A stretch of DNA of 64,000 bases, from positions 147,583 to 211,582 of the forward strand of contig JBBCJA010000004.1 in NCBI GenBank assembly GCA_037189585.1, read 5' to 3'. The position numbers were made by a program, and so were the translations under genes. This document shows, in pieces, positions 28,084 through 36,177 of this stretch (within the stretch, counting starts at the first letter, position 1; each line of letters starts with the position of its first letter). Origin of the DNA: JAEXNA01 sp037189585. GTDB lineage: Bacteria > Vulcanimicrobiota > Xenobia > Xenobiales > JADMJV01. Under the pieces are notes generated by a model. The model saw nothing but the letters and a program-made list of their open reading frames with translations, did not search any database and was not told the DNA's origin.

Positions 28084-29094
28084 ATGCCATCCGTCGGCAT
28101 TCTAGCCGTCTCTCACCACACGCCTTCGCGTGTTGTCACCAATAAGGATCTCGAGAGCAAGCTAGACACCACCGACGATTGGATCCTAAGCCGTACCGGC
28201 ATCCGGGAACGGCGAATCGCCTCTGACGACGAGACGTCCTCAAGTCTGGGCGCTCAGGCTGCCAAACAAGCTTTGGCGGTCTGTGGTTGTTCCCCTGAGG
28301 ATCTCGATCTCATTGTGACGGCGAGCATGACTCCCGACTCTGTTCTCCCCGCCGTGGCCTGTCGCATCCAGGCCGCCCTGGGCGCGAATAACGCGGGAGC
28401 TTTTGACGTTTCCATCGCCTGTTCCGGATTTGCCTACGCCCTCTCCATGGGCGCGAGCTACATCGCCGCCGGAATGGCACGCAGGGTGTTGGTCGTGGGC
28501 GCCGATGTCATGAGTCGGGTCATGAACTGGAACGACCGTGGCACCTGTGTGCTGTTCGGTGATGGCGCTGGCGCGGTTGTTCTGGGCGAGGTAGCTGACG
28601 GCTATGGCATCCTAGCTCAGGATCTCGGCTCGGACGGAGCCGGAGGCATTCATCTCAGCATTCCAGCCGGAGCGGGAGCTCAGCCCCCCACCGAGGGACA
28701 CACCTCTGGCGAGGATTTCACTCTTCAGATGAACGGCAAGGAAGTCTTCCGCTTCGCGGTTTCCGCAATGGGAAACTCGGCCGTGCGCGCGACCCAGAAA
28801 GCCGGACTGAAAGCCGAAGACATTGATCTCTTCATCCCCCATCAAGCCAACGCGCGTATCATTGACGCCGCGGCCAAGCGTCTGGGGGTCGGAATGGAGC
28901 GAGTGTTCGTCAACGTCGACCGCTATGGTAACACTTCGTGCGCCTCCATCCCGATCGCTTTATCCGAAGCGGTCGGAGAAGGCCGAATCAAAGACGGAGA
29001 CCATGTCGTTCTGGTCGGATTTGGGGGCGGCTTAGCCTGGGGTTCACTTGTATTGCGCTGGGGTGGTGAACTCACAACCCCAGGAACGCCTTAA
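28084..29094 (+). CDS. fabH: Beta-ketoacyl-ACP synthase III
   Basis: The 336-residue enzyme starts fatty acid synthesis by condensing acetyl-CoA with malonyl-ACP. The Cys-His-Asn triad is visible: Cys113 in SIACSGFAYAL, His253 in HQANARI and Asn283 in GNTSCAS. The C-terminal VLVGFGGGLAWGSLVL is also typical. It follows rpmF without a gap. In most genomes plsX precedes it and fabD, fabG and acpP follow; here plsX and fabD are absent and fabG lies 4.7 kb away. Its 3' end overlaps a convergent gene by 23 nt. Confidence 0.97.
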   Translation: MPSVGILAVSHHTPSRVVTNKDLESKLDTTDDWILSRTGIRERRIASDDETSSSLGAQAAKQALAVCGCSPEDLDLIVTASMTPDSVLPAVACRIQAALGANNAGAFDVSIACSGFAYALSMGASYIAAGMARRVLVVGADVMSRVMNWNDRGTCVLFGDGAGAVVLGEVADGYGILAQDLGSDGAGGIHLSIPAGAGAQPPTEGHTSGEDFTLQMNGKEVFRFAVSAMGNSAVRATQKAGLKAEDIDLFIPHQANARIIDAAAKRLGVGMERVFVNVDRYGNTSCASIPIALSEAVGEGRIKDGDHVVLVGFGGGLAWGSLVLRWGGELTTPGTP

Positions 29095-29341
29095 TCCGAG
29101 CCAACCAACGTCGCCAAAACGTTCGTGGTGGCTCCGGCTCGGGATATTGCGCGGCCAGGGCGTCGCGTTGCGCCATCAACTTTTCCAAAACAGCCGGGGG
29201 CATCCTCAGGACATCACCGCACTCAGGACACGAGTAACTGGCCCCCTGCGCCAGCTCGTCCAGCGGAAGATCAGTCAGGCGCGCTCGACAGTTGGGGCAA
29301 GCTACCGCGACAGCGGGGATGATACGAGCCAACTCAGTCAT
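29072..29341 (-). CDS. Small zinc-ribbon protein
   Basis: The ATG at 29341 gives 89 residues. Two CxxC pairs (CPNC near 15 and CPEC near 38) flank a short acidic loop and form a zinc ribbon. The C-terminal part is basic and aromatic (RTFWRRWLARIKAFLGL), an amphipathic helix that could contact a membrane or nucleic acid. I cannot assign a function. It is convergent with fabH, overlapping its end. Confidence 0.65.
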   Translation of the reverse strand: MTELARIIPAVAVACPNCRARLTDLPLDELAQGASYSCPECGDVLRMPPAVLEKLMAQRDALAAQYPEPEPPRTFWRRWLARIKAFLGL

Positions 29342-29448
29342 GACGGGTTCTTTCCGAGGGAGCACTATCCACCTGTCCGAACTCGGGTCAGGAGATCTCT
29401 TTTGTCGAAGCTGACCTGGCTCAACACGAACCACCAACCGAAGCACTA

Positions 29449-29655
29449 TTGTCGGACGTCATCGTGGGTGGAGTCGCCGGAGGGGCCAGCGCGGCGGGCC
29501 CCGCGCGTAGGTTATCCGAGCAAGCCGAGATTGTAGTCCTCGAACGTGGACCGCCTCAGCATGCGGCGGGCCGTGGGGAAATCGTTATCGACCAGGGGAC
29601 GATAGGACTCGGGAAGCTCTTGGCTCTCCACGGCATCGAAGAATTCAAACCCTAA
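29449..29655 (+). pseudogene. Remnant of CoA-disulfide reductase-like FAD/NAD(P) oxidoreductase
   Basis: The first 34 codons of this 68-codon frame read (M)SDVIVGGVAGGASAAG, then ARRLSEQAEIVVLERGP, almost the consensus N-terminus of CoA-disulfide reductase/NADH oxidase proteins, including the GGVAGG dinucleotide-binding loop. After that the match stops and the frame ends within 34 codons, where the family needs more than 400 residues. It therefore looks like a truncated fragment left by deletion or insertion. On the opposite strand the same stretch encodes a frame resembling the start of a glycosyltransferase family 25 protein (FEFFDAVESQELP), so the region may hold two broken ends. Confidence 0.5.
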
Positions 29656-29693
29656 ACCTGAGGAACTCTCCACCGCAAAAACCTTAGAGAGTG

Positions 29694-30893
29694 ATGAACG
29701 GGGATTCGAAGACATCCACACAGGAGTCCTTCCAGAGTAAGAGCAAGTCACTTCAAAGGAAAGAGCCAAGTGGCTTCGTGAATAGACTCATGCCTTTAGT
29801 GAAAACCTCTACTTGGAAGTCAGTACCACAGCTTCTCTTGAGCCCCAAAGCTCGGCGAGCGTTACTCAACCGACTGGCCTTGGACCGCTACTGCTGGCCC
29901 AGTGTTCGAAGCGCGGCCCGAAAAGCATTAACCCTTCCCCTCTTTGCCCAATCAGCCCAGGAGCTTTTTGGCGATTGGAAGTCTCAAGAGATCACGTTGG
30001 CAACTCCTCCCGGCTTCTATCCATGCAACCCATCGATCAACATTCACAACGAAAAGCTCCTCTGTTGTGTCAGGGTCGTCAACTATCGATGGGAGCGAGG
30101 AGAACTTACCCTTGCTCCCGGGACAACTGTTCACCAGAGTCAAAACTTCCTCTTGGAGCTTAACCCACTGAGCCTCGAGACTGGACAGGTGGTGGAGATC
30201 TCCTCGCCCGACGGTGGCCTGGAAGACGCCGCCTACCAAGGAATGGAGGACCTACGACTGATTTCTCATGGCGGGAATCTCTGGGTCAGCTTCACCATCC
30301 TTGACCGCCACCCGTCAGCAATCGCGCAGATGGCCGTCGGCCAACTCTCCGAAGATGGGCGTCTGGAAAAATTTTCGGTGCAAGACTTCGAGGGCTATCA
30401 CCCTCAAAAGAACTGGATGCCTTTTGTCGATGAGCATGGCCTGGGTTGGGTTTCGCGATGCGACCCCATTTTGGTCCTTCGGTTCAATAGCTCGCAGGGG
30501 CAAGCTCAAGAATGGAGGAGGTGGCGGCCCACTCTGTCGCTGGATCTGCTTCGAGGCAGCTCTCAGCTCGTACCGTGGGGACAAGGATGGCTTTGCGTGG
30601 TTCATGAGATGCAACAACGTTTCGATCCCTTTTATCTTCATCGCTTCGTGGAGTTCGACAGCGCTTTTTCCATTGCCGCCATCACCGATCCGTTCTACTT
30701 CGAGCGACTAGGCATCGAATTCTGCGCGGGGCTATGTCGCGATCCGCACTCTGACAGCCTGCTCGTGAGTTTAGGAATCGAGGACCGAAAAGCTGTCATC
30801 GGACGCATCTCGGAAAAAAACATTCGAAAGAGCTTGGCCCCCTGCCCGCCCAACATCGAACTCCCTTCACCCAGAGCATGGGCCTCGCTCTAA
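29694..30893 (+). CDS. Glycosidase-like five-bladed beta-propeller protein
   Basis: The 399-residue product (ATG 29694; a GTG lies one codon earlier) has a helical N-terminal part and then a beta-rich body with GFYPCNPSINIHNEKLLCCVRVVNYRW, YQGMEDLRLI and WVSRCDPILVLRFN blocks. The GMEDLR motif and the overall plan resemble the GH43/GH130-like propeller proteins often found beside glycosyltransferases in surface-polysaccharide loci. No signal peptide is seen. It lies tail to tail with the flippase-like ABC gene (11 nt gap), which supports a role in glycan handling. Catalysis versus mere sugar binding is unclear. Confidence 0.65.
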   Translation: MNGDSKTSTQESFQSKSKSLQRKEPSGFVNRLMPLVKTSTWKSVPQLLLSPKARRALLNRLALDRYCWPSVRSAARKALTLPLFAQSAQELFGDWKSQEITLATPPGFYPCNPSINIHNEKLLCCVRVVNYRWERGELTLAPGTTVHQSQNFLLELNPLSLETGQVVEISSPDGGLEDAAYQGMEDLRLISHGGNLWVSFTILDRHPSAIAQMAVGQLSEDGRLEKFSVQDFEGYHPQKNWMPFVDEHGLGWVSRCDPILVLRFNSSQGQAQEWRRWRPTLSLDLLRGSSQLVPWGQGWLCVVHEMQQRFDPFYLHRFVEFDSAFSIAAITDPFYFERLGIEFCAGLCRDPHSDSLLVSLGIEDRKAVIGRISEKNIRKSLAPCPPNIELPSPRAWASL

Positions 30894-30904
30894 CGAGAAG
30901 AGCC

Positions 30905-32698
30905 TTACCCTCCCACCAAGGCCATATCACGAAAAACCCGGCTTTTTTCCAGAAGTTCGTCGAAAGAGCCCTGGTCCGCGATCAGGCCATGGTTCATGAC
31001 CAGGATTCGGTCGCACGGTTTGACACTGGAGAGGCGATGGGCCACCGTAACGAGGGTACACGATTTGGCCAGCTCCCTGAGCGTCCCCACGATGCGAGCT
31101 TCCGTGGCCTGATCCAGCGCGCTGGTGGCTTCGTCGAGAAGGATAAGTTCCGGTTTATGGTAGAGGGCTCGAGCTATCCCCACGCGCTGTCGCTCTCCTC
31201 CACTGAGCCGGATCCCTCGCTCGCCCAGCGGAGTCTGATATCCCTGGTTCAACGTTTCCAGCAAGCCACCCAATCCCGCCGCACCGCAAACCTCGGCGAC
31301 CCGGACTTCGTCAATCTCCTCCGGCGCCAGACCAAAAGCGACGTTCCTCAACAAGGTATCGTCAAGCAGAATGACGTCCTGGGGTACGACTCCGATACGA
31401 CGCTGCCAATCCCTGGTGACCTCAGGGGTCAGGGGTGTCGTACCTATCACGACCCGTCCCGAGGTGGGGCGACACAGGCCCGACATCAGGTCGAGCATGG
31501 TCGTTTTCCCCGCTCCCGTGCTCCCCACGATGCCAACCCATTCATGGCGCTGGATCTCGAGATCGACCCCGTGCAAGATCTTTCTGTCTCCAGTGGGGTA
31601 CGAGAATTCGACTGACTCGAAACTGATCAACGGCCCAGAATCGGTCAGTCCATCAAGCGGTTTTACCGACTCATCCTCGGCCAGCGGTTCGGCGTTGAGC
31701 AGCTCCTCCACGTCGTCGAGATGGACAGCGTCAAAACGAAGACGCGACCACAACCCGAAGAGTTCATGAATAGCCGGAATGATACGATAGGTCGCCATGG
31801 TGTAGAGGGTCAACCTGGGCAGTAGCTCGGAGAAGTTGTCGGTGCGAAGAATAAGAACCACGGAGAGACTCAAAATCCCTCCCACCGCGATCCATTCCAA
31901 GAACGCTCTCACCGCGTCAACGTAGATCCCGTGATAGACCATTCCACGGGAAGCGCGCTCGGTTAGGGCCTGAAACTGGTCGAGAAAGAATCGTTCCCGA
32001 CCCATGGTCTTGACGAAACGAATCCCCAGGAGCGCCTCCTGAGCTGTCTTGCGCCGCTGACGATCGGCTCGGTGGGCCGCGCCACCGCGACTTTCGAGAA
32101 ACTCACGAGTGAAGGCACGAACCAGACCATAGGCTAAAACGATCACGCACACACCGGTCAGCGCTACCTTGGGGTCGACCCAGACGATGGCCACGCTGAG
32201 GGTTAAAGCCACCGAAAGTTGTCCTACTGCCGCTAAGACACCGTTGATCAACCCCTGGGTTACCGAGCCAGACAGGAGCAGGTGCTGCAGTTCCGCCGAG
32301 TTTTTACTAAGAAACCACGGATAGGGACGCTGCAAAGTATTGCTAAAAAGCCGACAGGAGATCTCTTTTTCTTGAATCCAAACGAACTGGGCACGTAAAA
32401 AGGAGCGAAGAGCCGAATAACCATGGACTAGGGCGAGGACAGCCAGACTGATGGCCAGGCCGTACTTAAGGCGACCGGTTCGATCGGTAATCTCGAAAGT
32501 TTGAAAAGCGCGGGTAAGGAGTCCGCCGACTCCCTCCTCTCCTCCGCTCACTACCAGTTTCATCATTTCGGCCACGGTGGCGATCCCCGCCAGTTCGACC
32601 AGACCTCCCAGCGCCACGACCAGGGCTAGAAGAAGAAACTTCGACCTGGCTTTCGGCTGAATGAGAAGCCAGATCTTCGAGACGACGGTGGTGCTCAA
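30905..32698 (-). CDS. ABC exporter, PglK/MsbA-like flippase
   Basis: The 597-residue half-transporter starts at a TTG. About residues 15-320 form the six-helix exporter membrane domain, opening with ARSKFLLLALVVALGGLVELAGI, a pattern close to PglK-type lipid-linked oligosaccharide flippases. The ATPase domain (about 350-590) has GSTGAGKTT, the Q-loop region GVVPQDVILLDDT, signature LSGGERQR, Walker B LILLDEATSALD and the H-loop TVAHRL. It acts as a homodimer in the inner membrane. Likely cargo is a lipid-linked glycan given the neighbouring propeller and sugar genes. The divergent small-protein genes make peptide export a less likely alternative. Confidence 0.85.
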   Translation of the reverse strand: MSTTVVSKIWLLIQPKARSKFLLLALVVALGGLVELAGIATVAEMMKLVVSGGEEGVGGLLTRAFQTFEITDRTGRLKYGLAISLAVLALVHGYSALRSFLRAQFVWIQEKEISCRLFSNTLQRPYPWFLSKNSAELQHLLLSGSVTQGLINGVLAAVGQLSVALTLSVAIVWVDPKVALTGVCVIVLAYGLVRAFTREFLESRGGAAHRADRQRRKTAQEALLGIRFVKTMGRERFFLDQFQALTERASRGMVYHGIYVDAVRAFLEWIAVGGILSLSVVLILRTDNFSELLPRLTLYTMATYRIIPAIHELFGLWSRLRFDAVHLDDVEELLNAEPLAEDESVKPLDGLTDSGPLISFESVEFSYPTGDRKILHGVDLEIQRHEWVGIVGSTGAGKTTMLDLMSGLCRPTSGRVVIGTTPLTPEVTRDWQRRIGVVPQDVILLDDTLLRNVAFGLAPEEIDEVRVAEVCGAAGLGGLLETLNQGYQTPLGERGIRLSGGERQRVGIARALYHKPELILLDEATSALDQATEARIVGTLRELAKSCTLVTVAHRLSSVKPCDRILVMNHGLIADQGSFDELLEKSRVFRDMALVGG

Positions 32699-33077
32699 AG
32701 TCGATGACTCTGTGAGCCGGCGGGTGGGCTCGAGGTTGGAATGAGGAGTTGGCGCATAACTGTGTTAAGTGGGTTGGGCGCACTTACGTGTGTTGTATTT
32801 CCCGCCGTTGGTAGGGCCAAACCGAAGACTACCAGCCTGGGACTCTGTTTCGAGATGAAATTTTCACTCCTCGCGAGTCCTAAAAGTTAGCACCTGGACC
32901 TCGAGCTCGTCGACTTTAGTCCGTTTCAACCTCGTAATGGAGCCGTTTTCCATCTGCCCCACGGGGATTTTCTCGAGTAACACGAGTGTTAACGTTTGGC
33001 CACTCAAATTTAGGTCAAGCGTGCGGCCCCCGTGGCATTATGAACTCACAGAAAACACACGAGAGAGGAATAAACAA
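32699..33077. promoter_or_regulatory. Divergent intergenic region with promoter-like element
   Basis: This 379-nt stretch separates the flippase gene (minus) from the first small-protein gene (plus). The right end holds TGTTAACG at 32987-32994 and AATTTAGG at 33007-33014, 12 nt apart and 64 nt before the ATG; the same pair recurs before the next small gene. A GAGAGAGGAA ribosome site lies 8 nt before the ATG at 33078. The rest shows no convincing gene. Confidence 0.5.
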
Positions 33078-33323
33078 ATGAACATCAGTGACATCGGATT
33101 ACCTAAATGCTGGGGCGGCGGCTCCTTCCAACTGCCTAAGACGGAAGAAGGAAACCCTGGAAAGTTCGGTCCTCCCCACGTTGGCCTTCAGCCACCTCAT
33201 CAGCACCAGCCAGGCCATCCCGGCGCTCCTCACGTCCCCAAGAATCCTCAAGACCAATGTGATATCCGCCCTACCGAGGAGCCCGCTGGAAAGCTACCAG
33301 ACCTGAGCGCGGCCTTCGGATAG
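33078..33323 (+). CDS. Small Pro/His-rich protein with conserved ends (LPDLS family, copy 1)
   Basis: The 81-residue product has a strong AGAGG ribosome site. It has no signal peptide and no known domain. The N-terminal part holds KCWGGGSFQLPK (11-22), the middle is a low-complexity Pro/His/Gly segment (QPPHQHQPGHPGAPH), and the end reads CDIRPTEEP then KLPDLSAAFG. The next gene encodes a protein with the same plan: W-G-x-G-S near the start, D-I-(K/R) before a Pro-rich piece and LPDLSxxF at the end. Both genes have the same upstream element. Conserved ends around a variable middle could mean a secreted or processed peptide, or a binding motif for a partner. Function unknown. Confidence 0.7.
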   Translation: MNISDIGLPKCWGGGSFQLPKTEEGNPGKFGPPHVGLQPPHQHQPGHPGAPHVPKNPQDQCDIRPTEEPAGKLPDLSAAFG

Positions 33324-33347
33324 CCTCTCGACCAACTCATCTCCATC

Positions 33348-33376
33348 AAAGACCACGCCGAGTCGGCGTGGTCTTT
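33348..33376 (+). terminator. Rho-independent terminator after small-protein gene copy 1
   Basis: A perfect 13-bp stem (33348-33360 with 33364-33376) with a 3-nt loop ends in a T-run (GGTCTTT). It lies 25 nt after the stop of the first LPDLS gene, so that gene is a single transcription unit, separate from the second copy. Confidence 0.75.
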
Positions 33377-33418
33377 GCATTTCCCCTCCGGACCCCCTAT
33401 CGAGACGACACAAAAGAA

Positions 33419-33447
33419 TGTTAACGATCGTCTCGGGAAAATTTAGG
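33419..33447 (+). promoter_or_regulatory. Repeat of the promoter-like element before small-protein copy 2
   Basis: TGTTAACG (33419-33426) and AATTTAGG (33440-33447) are 13 nt apart and end 60 nt before the ATG at 33507. The same two words, 12 nt apart, end 64 nt before the first copy. Spacing like that of -35 and -10 boxes suggests a shared, perhaps alternative-sigma, promoter or an operator; the order and sequences do not match a sigma factor consensus I can name. Confidence 0.5.
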
Positions 33448-33506
33448 CAACTATGCGTGACCTTGCTTATGCTCGAAGCTCAGAAAGAAATCTCACGAGG
33501 TAAGAT

Positions 33507-33764
33507 ATGACCACAGTAGCCGACTTCACCAAATCTCCCGCATCCAAGACCTGGGGCGCGGGAAGCTCCAACTCGTTCCCCGCACTTAAGCCAAAAGCTT
33601 CCGAGGCACAGCCGTCGAGCTCCTCAGACACCGAGGCCCCGGAAGCTCCCACACCCGGCTCCGAGATGCCTCCCCAGAACATCGAAGACCACGTCGACAT
33701 CAAGAAACCCGAGCGCCCGAGGCCGGTACGCCCGTTGCCCGATCTTTCTCAACTGTTCTCCTAA
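33507..33764 (+). CDS. Small Pro/Ser-rich protein with conserved ends (LPDLS family, copy 2)
   Basis: The 85-residue product follows a GAGGT site. Near the start it has KTWGAGSSNSFPALKPK, then an acidic Ser/Pro-rich middle (SSSDTEAPEAPTPG), then PPQNIEDHVDIKK, a Pro/Arg stretch and the end RPLPDLSQLFS. Compared with the preceding gene, the W-G-x-G-S motif, the P-x-N-x-x-D...D-I-K/R block and LPDLS-x-x-F are kept while the middle has diverged entirely. There is no signal peptide. The pair lies between a flippase gene and fabG-acpP. Function unknown. Confidence 0.7.
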   Translation: MTTVADFTKSPASKTWGAGSSNSFPALKPKASEAQPSSSSDTEAPEAPTPGSEMPPQNIEDHVDIKKPERPRPVRPLPDLSQLFS

Positions 33765-33826
33765 ACGACCTTTCGAGTCTCGGGCTTCTCAGCAGGATTG
33801 AATCCTTGGTCCTCTAAACCGGCGGC

Positions 33827-34564
33827 ATGGAACGACCTTTGGAAAATCAGAAGGCTCTGGTGACCGGCGCCGGACGTGGGATAGGCCGCGCGATCGCCGA
33901 GGAGCTAGCCGCCCTGGGGGCGCACATCATTCTCGTTGCTCGCTCGCAAGACCAGTTGGCTGAAGTTGCCGCGGGAATTCAAAGCTCCGGCGGTCAAGCC
34001 CAAGTTCTGGCCGCCAACCTCGCCGAAGCTGATGGACTGGCTCAAGTCGTGGCGCGGATCGAGTCCGACAAACCCGAGATTCTTGTCAACAACGCTGGAA
34101 TCACCAAAGACACCATTCTTTTGCGCATGAAGGACGAGCAGTGGGACGAGGTGATGAATCTCAACCTCCGAGTAACCTTTGCCTTGAGTCGCGCGGCCGC
34201 CAAGGTCATGCTCAAAGCTAGGTACGGCCGGATCGTCAATCTCACTTCGGTGATCGGTATTCGTGGCAATGCCGGGCAAGCGAACTACGCCGCTAGCAAG
34301 GCCGGCATCATCGGGTTTACCAAGTCGGTGGCCCGGGAATTAGGGGCCAGAAACATCACCGTGAACGCGGTAGCCCCGGGGTACATCGGGACCGAGATGA
34401 CCGAGGGGTTGCCAGACTCCGTGAAAGCGGAAATTTTGTCCCAGATACCCCTTGGAAGAATGGGAACACCGCACGATATCGCCCGTACGGTGGGCTTCCT
34501 GGCCCACCCCAAGAGTGATTACATTACCGGGCAGGTATTGCACGTCAACGGTGGAATGCTCTGA
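33827..34564 (+). CDS. fabG: 3-oxoacyl-ACP reductase
   Basis: The 245-residue short-chain dehydrogenase has TGAGRGIG (13-20) for NADPH, NNAG (88-91) and the catalytic Ser141, Tyr154 and Lys158 (YAASK). The PG...GTEMTEGLP region near 185-195 is typical of FabG. It performs the first reduction in each fatty-acid elongation round in the cytosol. acpP follows after 16 bp, the standard order. fabD, which usually precedes it, is missing. Confidence 0.96.
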   Translation: MERPLENQKALVTGAGRGIGRAIAEELAALGAHIILVARSQDQLAEVAAGIQSSGGQAQVLAANLAEADGLAQVVARIESDKPEILVNNAGITKDTILLRMKDEQWDEVMNLNLRVTFALSRAAAKVMLKARYGRIVNLTSVIGIRGNAGQANYAASKAGIIGFTKSVARELGARNITVNAVAPGYIGTEMTEGLPDSVKAEILSQIPLGRMGTPHDIARTVGFLAHPKSDYITGQVLHVNGGML

Positions 34565-34580
34565 GCCTTTGGAGGAGAAT

Positions 34581-34829
34581 ATGTCAGATATTCAAGAACG
34601 CGTGAAGAAAATTATTATCGAGCAGCTCAACGTGGAAGAAGAGCAAGTGACTCCCACCGCTCATTTCGTTGAGGATCTCGGAGCCGACTCTCTGGACAAT
34701 GTGGAGATGGTCATGGCTTTCGAAACGGAATTCGAACTTGAAATTCCGGATGAAGACACCGAGAAAATCACCAACATGCAAGAAGCTGTAGCTTACATCC
34801 AGCAGCGCAAAGTCGAAGCTGGAGCCTAA
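34581..34829 (+). CDS. acpP: Acyl carrier protein
   Basis: The 82-residue acidic protein carries the growing fatty acid on phosphopantetheine at Ser37 of GADSLDNVEM. The start ATG is preceded by GGAGGAG, a very strong ribosome site, fitting its expected abundance. Helix I (SDIQERVKKIIIEQL) and helix III (EDTEKITNMQEAVAYI) match the family. It ends the fabG-acpP unit, followed by a terminator. Confidence 0.97.
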   Translation: MSDIQERVKKIIIEQLNVEEEQVTPTAHFVEDLGADSLDNVEMVMAFETEFELEIPDEDTEKITNMQEAVAYIQQRKVEAGA

Positions 34830-34847
34830 GGCTCGAATATTATGGCG

Positions 34848-34872
34848 GCCCTCCCTATCAGGGAGGGCTTTT
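34848..34872 (+). terminator. Rho-independent terminator after acpP
   Basis: GCCCTCCC and GGGAGGGC form an 8-bp GC-rich stem around TATCA, followed by TTTTCTATTT. It lies 19 nt after acpP and before a convergent gene, so it may serve both strands in part. Confidence 0.85.
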
Positions 34873-34886
34873 CTATTTACGGCGCC

Positions 34887-35546
34887 TTAGGGGTTTGAGC
34901 TCGCGGCGGGAGTGGCCTCTCCAGCCGCCGGATTCGAGCTTTCAACCTTAAAGCTCGAGACGATAGACCGGAAATAGGGCAGGTCGGAAGAATAGTCTTT
35001 TTGCGGCGCGAGCATGGAGATGGAGTAATGGGTGCCGTTCTTGGTAAAGTGAACTTGCTCGCCTTTCATTCTTTCAGACGGCTTGCCCATCTCAAAAACC
35101 ATGTGAAAGGCGTTGGCCCCGCCCACCGGGATATATTCTTGATGCGTGATCTCTCCGTCTCGCTTGATCACCCAACGGGCCAGCATGTCGAGAGTTTCTT
35201 GATCATTCTCCAGTTCGACCAGGGCCCCCTTAGGCTCTTCGATCTTGGTCTTTGGGTCTTTGACTAATTCGCGTCGCTGCTTCATGGTTCCGACAGCGAG
35301 AAAGCCTTCGTGATCCGGTCGCCGAAAAGCGACTCCGACCGTGGAGCCTTCATCTGCTCCCAGGTCACCCTGACCATCCCGGGAAACCTCTTCTTTCCAA
35401 GGTGCGGGAGGCGCGGTGAAAGACACCGTCCCCCCATCGAGCTTGTAGGTCTTCGCGGCTCCCGAGCTGGAACCGCCAGGGCTCCCCTGGCAGCCGGCCA
35501 GCGTGAGAACAGCGGCGGCTAGCAGCGATGTCAGAATCTTTTTCAC
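34887..35546 (-). CDS. Lipoprotein of unknown function
   Basis: The 219-residue product has a lipoprotein signal with LAGC and Cys19 as the lipidated residue. The mature part has a Ser/Gly linker, a beta-rich region (YKLDGGTVSFTAPPAPWKEE, then VGVAFRRPDHEGFLAVG) and ends FRSIVSSFKVESSN, the general shape of PsbP-like or DUF-type outer lipoproteins where a final helix reads FxxIVxSF. No exact family is claimed. It is convergent with acpP and divergent from the carbonic anhydrase gene. Confidence 0.75.
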   Translation of the reverse strand: MKKILTSLLAAAVLTLAGCQGSPGGSSSGAAKTYKLDGGTVSFTAPPAPWKEEVSRDGQGDLGADEGSTVGVAFRRPDHEGFLAVGTMKQRRELVKDPKTKIEEPKGALVELENDQETLDMLARWVIKRDGEITHQEYIPVGGANAFHMVFEMGKPSERMKGEQVHFTKNGTHYSISMLAPQKDYSSDLPYFRSIVSSFKVESSNPAAGEATPAASSNP

Positions 35547-35615
35547 GCCTGCGTGTTCTCCCTCACCCTGCCCTAACCTGCAGGAGCGGGTCTGTCACCT
35601 TGAAAAATCTCCTCC

Positions 35616-36155
35616 ATGAAGATCTCTTTAAACGAACGAGTTCCGCAGTTTGCCGAGGGCGTTTGGCTCGCGCCCAGCGCCGATATCGTTGGAAGTGTTC
35701 GACTGGGGCAAGAAGTCTCGGTTTGGTTCGGCGCCGTTTTGCGAGGCGACAACGATATCATCGAAATCGGGCGCGGCAGCAATGTGCAGGATGGAGTTAT
35801 TATTCATGTCGATCCTGGCTTTCCGTGCATCGTGGGTGAAAACTGCGTGATTGGGCACCGGGCCGTACTCCACGGGTGCGAAATAGGAAATGAAGTTCTC
35901 GTCGGAATCGGTGCCATCGTGCTGAATGGAGCGGTGGTACCTGACGGGTGCCTCGTCGGCGCCGGGGCGCTGGTACCCGAGGGCAAAGTGCTCGAGCCCA
36001 ACTCGCTTTATGTCGGTGTGCCCGCTCGCAAGGTCCGCGCTCTTGGCGAGGAAGACCGCGAGGCGATTCGCCGCAATGCACGCGGCTACCGCGAGCGGGC
36101 CGCCCGCTATCGTGCGGAGATGACGTCCGGTAGACCTGACGGAGGCGATCGTTGA
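35616..36155 (+). CDS. Gamma-carbonic anhydrase family protein
   Basis: The 179-residue protein is a left-handed beta-helix of hexapeptide repeats (for example VSVWFGAVLRGD, NVQDGVIIHVD, VIGHRAVLHG). Candidate zinc ligands are His64, His81 and His86, with Arg43 and Asp45 in the FGAVLRGD block, as in Cam/YrdA proteins. Members are trimers; some hydrate CO2 and many have no proven activity. The next gene is 22 nt downstream. Confidence 0.92.
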   Translation: MKISLNERVPQFAEGVWLAPSADIVGSVRLGQEVSVWFGAVLRGDNDIIEIGRGSNVQDGVIIHVDPGFPCIVGENCVIGHRAVLHGCEIGNEVLVGIGAIVLNGAVVPDGCLVGAGALVPEGKVLEPNSLYVGVPARKVRALGEEDREAIRRNARGYRERAARYRAEMTSGRPDGGDR

Positions 36156-36177
36156 TGTAAAAACGAAAGGGCGCCGC

